Part shown: piece after piece, positions 46,720-56,109 of the stretch
How the letters are laid out: the number at the start of each line of letters is the position of its first letter
Numbering within the stretch: position 1 is the first letter of the stretch
From: Patellaria atrata CBS 101060
Lineage: Eukaryota; Ascomycota; Dothideomycetes; Patellariales; Patellariaceae
Direction: 5' to 3'
Length of the DNA stretch: 64,000 bases
NCBI GenBank assembly: GCA_010093705.1
Contig: MU006114.1
Coordinates: 222,842 to 286,841 of the forward strand
Position numbers and translations under genes: made by a program
Notes under the pieces: model-generated
What the model was told of the DNA's origin: nothing
What the model saw: the letters and a program-made list of their open reading frames with translations, nothing else
Database searches by the model: none

Positions 46720-49252
46720 ATGCATAGTCACAAAAGGTCTGAGGAGACGCCAACCACTAAGATCGGAACTTCCTGGAGAGTACGGAGCTCATTCAGGAAA
46801 GAGTGCACACCCCATTTGTTTAGCGATGAGAGCGGTAAGACCAAACCTTCAAAGGTATGAATTGACGACGTCACCTGCTACAGTATTTATCCACTACATT
46901 ATGGACTAACCGTTCAAGTAGTCGCCAAACAGATGGAGGAAAAATCTATCCCGAATACGGCTCAGCAATTCCCCTACTCCGGCTGTTTCAAAATCTATGA
47001 TTGGATGTCCAACCCTTAATCCTGGGTGGACATATGATAGAGTTCTCGAAAGAAGTGTGTGGAACAATTTTGATTACTTTCTAGACTACAGAGATGGGGA
47101 TATCAACAAAGCGGAGCAAGTACTACAACTATCTGGCAGTGCTTGTACCAGTGATTCATCTCTACAGTGCCACCTAAATCATGTAGTTTCGGCTTGTCCA
47201 ACGCACGACTCTATTTCAGATAGAGCTAATACATCCTTAAGCGCGTCCGATCTTGCAGCAGGTGTAAAGAGTAAGGAGCGTCCAGAATCAAGAACAAAAT
47301 TTCACTCAAACGACCCATTCAGAAGATCGGATATCTTCGGCTTACAGGGACAGAGAGTGTCTTCAGACGGCTATATCTACACCGATGAGATGGGCATCAT
47401 CGGCAAACTGATTGTCGGTGACCCGCAATTGGTAAAAGGGTTACCGATTGGTTATTACGGCGAAATATACGATGATGCAAAAACTATTGTTGGGCTATGT
47501 CAAATAATCTCCGGCTCTAATGCATTCATAGAAACATGTTCGATGGTAAGGGAACCGTGCGTAGTCCGCGGCGTCACGATCGCTGCCTCGGGGGAGGTTT
47601 TTGACCGAAATGGTGTTCTTGCTGGAGTTGTTGCTCAAGGCAAACCGGAATGCATTCGTGGGCTTAGTGTTAATGAGAACGGAAGTGTACTCGACTCTGA
47701 CCGGAATATCGTTGCTACTGTACGGTTTCTGAAGAGTTGGATTGGTGACGGCGTTCAAAGGCGGAGCTACTCTTCCTTTACTTCAGCGCATCCCGCAGCT
47801 CTACCCGACGGCCTCGAAATCCCTTTGGCAATGTACGATACGGCTTCCTCGCAGTCGAAGAGCAATCGGTCTTCTAGGTTCTCTTCCGGAAGTGAATTGA
47901 CTGGAACAACACTAGATATAGACGAGATATCGCCTGGCAGATCGCCACTACGAATCGCCGCACCGTCGAATCAGATCCGAAAAATTATCCGAGGGGAACG
48001 GTATTTTGATGAGTCTAGCCAAGCACAAGGCATGGATAAGCTTAAGTATTCCAGGTGTCTAGAGCATGAGGATGCGAGTATCGTCTCTATTGGAACAAAT
48101 CAATCAGATCTCAATCAGAAGCCGGAGGATATCGCCATCGAGTGTGGCTGGCCATATGGGCATCAAGAATTTTCCGGTGAGACTAATATACTGCAAAGAG
48201 TTGCCCCGTTAGGTCACGGATCTTTGGGTATCGTCGAGGAAGTTCGAGTGCCCAATCGGACCAAGACCTTTGTACGGAAACAAGTATATATACCACACTA
48301 TAATCGAAGACAGCGGCTCAAGATGGTCCAAGCTGAGGGAGACTTCCTTAAGTCTCTAGCACATCCACACGTTGTTAAAGTAATAGGGACATTTCAAGAA
48401 GGTGTATCAACGGGTAAGCAATCTTACTCGATACTCATGAGTCCGGTCGGCGATTGTGACCTCAAGCACTTACTCGATATTCTTGGTGAGCAAGAATTAA
48501 AAAAGGATACGTTTAGGGAGCAACGCCAGTGGCTATCCAGTTGGTTCAAGTGTTTATCATCTGCATTAGCATATATTCATGGTCAAGGCGTCCGCCATCA
48601 GGATATCAAGCCGCAAAATATAATACATCGGGGACCGGACGTGTTCTTCACCGATTTTAGCTCTGCTAGTAATTTCAGATTAGGATGTACTACATCAACT
48701 GAGAACCCTGCTCGTACCACTCATATGTACGCTGCACCCGAGGTGATTGCACACATAGATCATTATCAGAAGCATGGCCGAGGTACGGATGTCTTTGCTC
48801 TAGGTGCAGTATTTTGCGAGATGCGGACTGCCGCTCAAGGCAAATCTGTGGGCGACTTTCAGTTGTTTTGCCGAGGTGTTGATGACCCAGAAACGTGCAA
48901 AGATATCTTTGATCTCAATCAATACCGTTACGCGGAATCTGATGAAGACTCGGATAATCGCAGTGTGGACTCTATAAATGTTGGCATTCAACTCACAATA
49001 TCGAAGCAGAGAACACCCTCTTTGGATAGCGTACTGCTTTATGGCAACAAGACCGACCGTATCGATAGATGGTTCGGGCAAGACGCACAGTATACCGAGT
49101 ACATTAAACCGATGTTGAGAGTTGAGCGTAGGAGTAGACCCACCGCGTCCTCGGTCGCGAGGTCATTCAGGGATACCAGCTCATGGTCGAATAAACCATG
49201 CGTATGTGAGAGCCAGTTATGGTCCTTGGAGTCATCTACCGTGTGCTTGTAA
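46720..49252 (+). CDS. Protein kinase with N-terminal glycine-rich (DUF3659/LEA-like) repeats
   Basis: Fungal protein kinase of unknown pathway. Exon 1 46720-46854, intron 46855-46921 (67 bp, GTATGA donor, CTAAC branch, TAG acceptor), exon 2 46922-49252; 821 aa. Residues ~183-313 hold about four copies of a ~30-residue repeat of the form GxxV-x3-G-x-V-x-D-x2-G-x3-G, e.g. GYIYTDEMGIIGKLIVGDP and GEVFDRNGVLAGVVAQGKP, which resembles the fungal DUF3659 family. Kinase domain ~470-760: Gly loop LGHGSLGIVEEV, Lys ~498 (FVRKQVYIP), catalytic loop HQDIKPQN with Asp ~606 (HRD changed to HQD), DFG changed to DFS with Asp ~623, and an intact APE. Lys, both Asp and Asn are kept, so activity is likely though not standard. 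No membrane segment. The exon 1 ATG is supported by the in-frame join PSK-SPNRWRK. Confidence 0.82.
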
Positions 49253-50119
49253 TGATACATTATCTTCATACATTATCTTCATTCAAATGTCAAAACAACC
49301 AGTTGGTAGGTCGGAGTGATGAGTTTTTCTACCTCAGTTTCGTTCTCACCATCCCTGTCTGCGTAATTTTTACGAGTTTTAAAACTTCTTTTAATCAGTG
49401 TTTCTCTTTAAACTTTCTACAGGTGTAATTCTGTAAAGATGGCGCTTAACCGGGGTCTCACCACTCTATAGGTAGTACATTATCATAAATGTTCCTCAAT
49501 GAAGTTCCTAAAGCATCTCCATAGTTTGTTATCCTTGAAGCAAGATCGTTGCTCGGGCCTATCTTCGTCCCTTGTTTCTAGAGTACAACAGAACCGCGTA
49601 AAACTGTGAGAGCATCTTGGTTCCATTGATAGAGTACGATTCGACAGACTTACCCAGCACTAGATAGCCACTCCATTACTGGAAGCTGTCTTTGAAAGCC
49701 CCTATAGGAACTCTATCTGCATTACGCTCTGCGCGGCCGGCCTCGTACCTACGCTGAGCGAGGTACCCATTCCCTTCAAAAAGCGCTGCTAACAATTTAA
49801 GACATGGCGAGTTATGGGATCTCTCTCCTAGTGCGGGTGTCGGTAGCTTCTCATATGCCGTATGGTAAGTGTGAGATGAGATTTTGACTTGATTTGTCTA
49901 CATACGGTGGCAGATGCGTTGTATATACACCACCTAGTGCTTGGCTAAAACAGATCCAAAACAGCTGAAACTGGCTAAAACGAGGGGTGTAGAGGCATCA
50001 AAAGTACTGTTTTAGAGCTAACAGACCCCCTATATTTCATTTAATAATAAGTGAAACCCGACATAGTCCGTACAGACCGGTGAAATTTCGTCAGGAGCAA
50101 AAATTGGCGGTATGCCATT

Positions 50120-50142
50120 CTCGGTACGAAGATCGTACCGAG
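50120..50142. repeat. Perfect 10-bp inverted repeat, 3-nt loop
   Basis: CTCGGTACGA, loop AGA, TCGTACCGAG; all ten pairs match. Could be a protein-binding palindrome or an RNA hairpin. Confidence 0.75.
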
Positions 50143-50355
50143 ACCTAGTGTATCTACATCAATGTATAAGGAGAGGAAGAGTTAAATGCTCATTTGAAAC
50201 TCTGAATTAGGAACGGTATTCCCTTATTAGAGTACTCTAGACTCTGCGTACGCTATACATTAGTGGGCTTTCGACTTCTTTATACCAAATAATTAGATTT
50301 TCTCAGGGGTAGGATGGAGATAAACTTATTAAGGTTGATTTTTTTATGCTAAGAG

Positions 50356-50377
50356 ATCTTATCTAACGAGATAAGAT
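50356..50377. repeat. Perfect 9-bp inverted repeat, 4-nt loop
   Basis: ATCTTATCT, loop AACG, AGATAAGAT. Each arm contains a GATA core, so it could serve as a paired GATA-factor site. Confidence 0.7.
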
Positions 50378-50875
50378 TATGCTTGACGTATATATACCGT
50401 AACGTCAGCAACCAACATCGTGACAAACCTTAACATAACGCATGCGCAATATGAACCGACGACGATGCTTTGATTAAAATCTCCGGGTGTCAAAACTAGC
50501 CTCATATTGTTCCACAACCTCAGAGATTTGTGCAAAGAAGTCGTACTTTGTAGGACAAATGACAGATAGAGCAGCGCAACACTGTCACAGATGAATCAAG
50601 CAATGAAGAATTCTACCTTTTAACACACTTCCGATTATCTCCCAATGAAGGCCGACGAGTTATTGGTAGCCGTATTGGATGCAGAAGTGTAGGTGCATTG
50701 AATCAAATCATACGGTATTAGCAAGACCTGAAGCTTGATGAGATGTCCAACATTCAACCTACCTTAGCCCCAGTGTTAGAACTATATTACACAGAAAATA
50801 ATCATTCTTAAAACTTGCATTCCATCCCCAACGTCGCGTGCGATATTTCTAAGTCTTATTCTATATTCTCATATC

Positions 50876-52880
50876 ATGTTACATTACACTTATAGCAAAT
50901 TTTTAGGACTGCTAAATCTAATTTCCACTCATATTCCTCAGTCTTTAACTTCCATTCCGTACCCAAAAACAGTTGACTCTAACATTAAATCATCACTATT
51001 GGCTCGCGATATAGGCCATCACGAAGTGCAACTTTATTATTCCAAGGAGGGTACTGCCTATGTAAACGTCAGCATAGGAACACCTCCTCAGCATATGAGT
51101 CTGAGGCCTGACCTAACGACCAAGCATACTAGCGTCCCTGAGGAAAAAGATTTCTGCTTTAATGATTGCCCTCGGGGCATATATGATAGTAACCTGTCTA
51201 GAACTGCACAGGCCATTGAAATTGATGGGGGAGAAGGCTATTATGGAATGGTAGGCGTAGTAGGCTATTCTGACACATACAGTATCGGCGATACCACACT
51301 CAACAACCAACAGTTTTTTACCAGATATCAATTGGGTACAAGGAGCAAATTCTCTATTGATATAGATTCACTAGGAACGCTGGGTTTATATCCATTGGTG
51401 GTGCAGAACTCATCTCAATTTTTGGAAATACTTGGCACCTCTAATGAAACCGGTCTCATTGGTGTCTTGGGTGGTATTGTCGGCTCTGGAATGTTGACTA
51501 CGCCATCGTACAGCATCTGGCTAAATGAACCTAAGACCTCTGCTGGATCTGTCATTTTTGGAGGTTTGGATACAGAAAAATACGACGGTCGTCTGCACGC
51601 TCTCCCAACATTAGAACTAGAAAGCTTTGATTCAAGATCTTGTGGTCGGTTATGTAGGATCATGATTAGTATGGGACCACCACATCTTGAGAATCCCACG
51701 AATGAACCCATTGTGAGGGTCGGCCCTAGTCCCACGACAAAAGACACGATTCAATTACGAATTGATCCCGCAGAGCCGTATTCTGCGTTACCTGCTACCA
51801 ATGTTCAGGACCTTTTCATAAAGCTGAATGGATATATAAACAATCAGCGTAGTGAGTTATCTCTGATTTAATGTTCGAGACATTTTCATAGAGCTGATAG
51901 GTCATGTAGATATGGAGATGGATGAGCTATCTCCGATTTATTGCGAGGTTCCGACGTTATTTCAAAATTGGAGCTTGGGAATGGATCTCATAGGCGGGAT
52001 TTCACTTAGAATCCCCCTTAGTGACATTGTAATCGCATCAGATGAAAGATCAAACCTGATTAATGATGAGCAATCTGAACCCGGGGTGTGTGCCCTTGGG
52101 ATTATCCCAACATTAGGCGCCGATTATTATCTTGGTTCCAATATACTTCGGTACATGTATATGTCTTTCGACCACCGAGCAGAGAGCTCCCGTCTCTTTG
52201 TCGCACCAGCGCGTGTTGGTACGCAGAGATCTAATATACTCCCGATTTCCGATACTGTTTGGAGAGAAGTATCGGATAACCCAGACGAATATTTGTCGGT
52301 GGTAAACGAAACGGATTCAACGTCTGATTCTCCTCCTCAGGACAACCGTATTCCACCCGACGATACCATTCCAACCGACGATCGTATTCCAACCGACGAT
52401 CATTTTCCAACTCCCGATCTCAGTCGCAAAGGAATTACAGGAGTGTCAGTTGGCGTCGCGGCTGCCGCGGTCATAATCGCCCTTGGATTGGGATATTTCA
52501 TCCGGCGGAGGCGAAACAAGCGCACTACTAAGGATGCCGAAGCAGAGGAATGGTCGAAACCAGAGTTGGAATCTAATAACCCAAAATCAATGCGGGTTGA
52601 GTTCCCAGGCGAATCCCATCAGATACCAGCAGAAATGTGGGCCCCACTCCACGGAGTGCAAGAGTTGCTAGGATCCATTCCTAAGGTTCACGAGATTGGC
52701 GACTCGAATCTGGATGGTGAGCGTAATTCGAGCGATAGTTCAGCGGCGGAAAGGACGGCAGCACTCCATGTGATTCAGGAGCTACCGGGGAAGATGCCTG
52801 AGAGTCATGAGATTGGTGCTATGGAGCGGGATGTAAAATGTAATTCGAGTAATAGATCTGTTAGTGCTGAGGGGAGTTAG
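50876..52880 (+). CDS. Degenerate membrane-anchored pepsin-like aspartic protease homologue
   Basis: Member of the fungal A1 (yapsin/pepsin-like) family, probably without protease activity. Frame 50876-51851 joins to 51910-52880 through a predicted intron 51852-51909 (58 bp, GTGAGT donor, CTGAT branch, TAG acceptor); acceptors after 51891 and 51900 also keep frame. Length 648 aa with the 58-bp intron. Family features: VSIGTPPQHMSL, GTLGLYPLVVQNSS, PSYSIWLN, GSVIFGGLDTEKYDGRL, IPLSDIVI, CALGIIP and LGSNILRYMYMSFD. The two catalytic D-T/S-G motifs are degraded: D79 is in RPDLTT and D297 is in RIDPAE. The C-terminal part has a Pro/Asp repeat stalk (PTDDRIPTDDHFPT), a transmembrane segment (~VGVAAAAVIIALGLGYF), an RRRRNKR stop-transfer and a cytosolic tail. 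The signal peptide is weak. A decaying gene is the alternative reading. Confidence 0.72.
51800..51939 (+). repeat. 70-bp tandem duplication spanning the predicted protease intron
   Basis: Copy A 51800-51869 and copy B 51870-51939 align without gaps, 49 of 70 positions identical (counted by hand). Both start AATGTTC and end in TCYGATTT. Copy A encodes NVQDLFIKL, copy B encodes NVRDIFIEL in another frame. Confidence 0.85.
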
Positions 52881-53763
52881 GATTGGCGAGATTATCTTGG
52901 AACAGGAGGGATTGTGGAAATGTTAAACAGGGGATAATCAAGGCTCAGGTTGAAGGGTGTGCTATCACCATATATTAGAAAGGAACAATCTTTAATGCTC
53001 TACGTCAATTATCGCAGTCTCAAATACCACCTTAGCGCTGCTTATAAGATTGAGTTCTAATTAGGTGTTTCGATATTATAGAGCACGGTAAAGAGCTTAA
53101 TCTATAACTTTTATTAGGTTTAGGGGACTATTTTTTGAGTGATTCGAGTTCTTTTCGGCTGTTCCACCAGAATCCCCGGGCTGACTAAGATACAAGCACA
53201 GTTTTGATGGTTCTAAAGCCTTTTGTCACCACTCTACTCCGATAAAACCGACAGATGTTTGTCTCAAGCCATGAAGCTCTCGTTGACCGTGAGATAGAAA
53301 GTCCTCACTAAGTACTCTGTATCGGATCACGGACATTATATCATCTAATATTGAGAAATAGTAGAGGAGTCGTGGGCTGTATGCCCTAAGTTTATCATTA
53401 CAGTATGGTATAACGAATCTGACCACAAGGATCTTCAAATTACCAAATAGGTGAGGTATGTTTGCTCGTTGTCGCCATTTCCCCCTTGATATCCAGCTTT
53501 AGAATGATCTACAATGCACGGCATAGAACGAGGCAGATCGCGAGCCTTGCAACACTCTTCATCAGCTTTGCTCTTGTCTTCCACCGGGTTGCCACTAATA
53601 TGATACATCTCTGGTCTTTCCATTTCCCTTAGTCTTTTCCATTGACCTTTTCATTTGACCTTTCTTTTTGGCATAGTTGTTCATATAAGTCCTTGATTTT
53701 TCGTGGTGTTTCTACTTCTCCTATCGATTTTTCTACTTCTCCTCTAGGTATCGTCCAATCTGC
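52881..53763. other. Intergenic region, no gene seen
   Basis: 883 bp of A/T-rich sequence between the protease gene and the ankyrin pseudogene. Reading frames on the minus strand (53226-53814) are short and unrecognised. Confidence 0.45.
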
Positions 53764-55470
53764 ATGGACCTGCTTAGTATCACAGGTACCTCGGGCATCG
53801 TTACCGTTCTTCATCTCTTAGGCAACGTGCTCGGGTACCTAAACGACGTTAAGGATGCCTCTAAGGAGCGTGCACAATGTACGATCGAGGCTGCAAACCT
53901 GAACAGCCTTCTCACTACTCTTGGATTTCACCTCGAAGAGGGAGGCTCTAGCACACAGTGGTACACCACACTCCGGACCCTTGGGATCAAGAATGGACCG
54001 CTTGATCAGTTCAATCAAGCCCTAGAGGAGTTGCAGATACGGATGACAGGCAGCAAGAAGAAGGTGACCGATAAGCTCGTATGGAAGATTAAGAAAGAGG
54101 AGATTACTAGCATTCTGAGCAGAATGGAAAGTCTAAAGACATTGTTGTAGGTCGCTTTGCAGATGGATCAACTGTTAGTCTCTTTCATACCCCTTCGGTA
54201 CATGAGAGAATAAGTCTGCTGAGATGTCGAAGTAAATTGTCTTAAGCGATTAAAGAATATGTCGATATAATGCATAGTAACACTAAAGCAATAAAGGACG
54301 ACACTAGCGCCCTCAGGGCACATATTTCCACAATCGAGTCTGGGTTCGGTGGCATACCACGCAAGAATACCTTGAGCACATTATGATAGTATGGAACCCA
54401 AGTGCGCCGCTAGACATTGCTTCAACATGTCTTACTCACCTCTCTTTTGATGCGTTTAAAGGTGGCAGCTGTTTTACCCGCGAAGAGTTTAAGAAGAGGG
54501 TCCTACAGAATCCCTTACTAGTTTATGCTGCGACCTACTGGGCATATCACTCAATGTTAGTTCAAGACAAGGTGTACGAGCTAGCTGTTCGTTTCTCAAT
54601 TTTGGATCGGCTTCAAGTTCTGCGCAGGTAATGGCGGAGGTAATGTCTGAATCTAGGTCTAGTTATTCCTAAGCACGATATCTTTTAGAGATAACAGGTT
54701 TGCACCTTACGCCAGGACTAGGGTTGTTTGGTTTGTCACAAGAGCTCTTACGCAGACTAGAAACAGAAATTTCAGTTTCTGTCAACAAAAAGGACAGCAA
54801 CGGCCGGACTCCGTTATTCTTTGCGATAGACCGTGGGCACGACGATATTGTTCAGCTGCTCTTGGAAAAAGGCGCCGACGTCAACGAGAATGCTCAATGT
54901 TACGACAACAACAGGCCACTCTACCTAGCCTCAAGAAAGGGTCACGACCAGATCGTGAAGCTATTATTGGAACATGGCGCCGACGTTAATGCGAGGGGTG
55001 GACAGTACGATAACGCGCTTCAGATTGCTTCAACAAACGGCCGTGAAAGGGTTATGAAAGTATTACTGGATCAAGGCGCTGACGTGAACGCACAGGGTGG
55101 ATGGTACTATTACACACTCCAGGCGGCCTCAGCCAACGGCTACGAGCAGATTGTGAAGCTATTACTGGATCAGGGCGCCGATGTTAACGTGCAAGGTGGA
55201 CTGTACGGTAACGCACTTAAGGCAGCTTCAGCACATGGCCATAAGGAGATTGTTAAACTCTGACTAGATAGAGGTGCTGACGTAAATGTATAGGGTGGAC
55301 GGTACGGTAACGCACTTCTAGATAGCTTTAGGAATAGCGCATGAGCAGGTTATAAAGCTATTACAGACAACCGACTGAACTTAACACGCACTGTGGTTTC
55401 TACGGTATGGCGCTCTATGCTCCAGTAAGGCATATTGTGAAGCTGCTACTAGATAAGGGCACCACGCATT
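53764..55470 (+). pseudogene. Broken NACHT/ankyrin (NLR-like STAND) gene
   Basis: Remnant of a fungal NLR-like receptor of the kind tied to non-self recognition. 53764-54150 codes an intact N-terminal STAND domain of 128 codons (DLLSITGTSGIVTVLHLLG, LNDVKDASKERAQC, NGPLDQFNQALEELQ, SILSRMESLKTLL), ending in TAG. Linker remnants in other frames follow (e.g. DDTSALRAHISTIESGFGG, ~54297-54355). The whole NACHT NTPase, expected next, is absent. 54383-54631 codes the region that normally follows NACHT (LDIASTCLTHLSFDAFKGG, NPLLVYAATYWAYHS). 54700-55263 codes at least four ankyrin repeats with the consensus IVKLLLDQGADVNAQGG, nearly identical to each other. A TGA and then TAG codons break later repeats, and relics persist to ~55465. 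Several stops are explained by CAG to TAG or similar changes. Confidence 0.85.
54790..55330 (+). repeat. Ankyrin-coding tandem repeats (~99-102 bp unit)
   Basis: About five consecutive units coding GGxYxxALxxASxxGxxxIVKLLLDxGADVN. High similarity between neighbouring units is typical of fungal NLR genes whose repeats expand and homogenise. Confidence 0.75.
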
Positions 55471-56109
55471 CGCCTGTCACAGATCCGAAGTTTGTCACAT
55501 ATCCGCATATCTGCGTCTAATACACGTACACAAGCGCCACTGTAAGCGGGCAAGAGGTTCCAAGCAATACAGCTGGGTAGACCTTCAAGACAACTCAACT
55601 GAGATAGGAGCTAAGACGCGGAGATTTTCGGTGGAGGCTCACCAGCGGGAGGAAAAAATTGCAGTTCATATGTGAGGATCGTACTAGTTGTACCAAAGAA
55701 GGGCCGCTGGCTGGTCAAGGAAACCTAATGATTGACGTATAGGGTCTGATGTTGTCCCTGGAAACCTCTACTTAAGCAAGTCCCTAGTAGGAGCGAGTAT
55801 GTTTCGTGAAGAATGAGGGGTAATATGATCTTAAAGTTGTAACACTTCAGGTGGGGTGGGAAGAGACGCGAGAGTGGATGGTACGATGGACATCATATAG
55901 GTTTCTTCGTGTTTTGTGTGGAGTAAGGATGGGGGTATGCGGGTTAAGTAGTGAATCCGACACAGCCGTCTACGTCACAGAAAGCAAAGCGTCTCTATCC
56001 CGCATCAGGAAACTTGACCGTAATGATTTGAATATCAATAACTGTACACTTACCGTATCCTCATCAGTCATACCAAAGGAACCGAAAAATTTTCGTACAA
56101 GCCATCCCG
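55471..56109. other. Intergenic region downstream of pseudogene and of REV1
   Basis: 640 bp. A 97-codon frame on the plus strand (55851-56144) has no similarity, no clear start context and overlaps the REV1 stop; I treat it as chance. Otherwise only the REV1 3' UTR is expected. Confidence 0.4.

Larger units (their letters stand above)
49253..50875. other. Intergenic region with two strong hairpins
   Basis: 1.6 kb, A/T-rich, between two rightward genes. No coding potential recognised. It contains two perfect inverted repeats (50120-50142 and 50356-50377), described separately. Confidence 0.5.
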
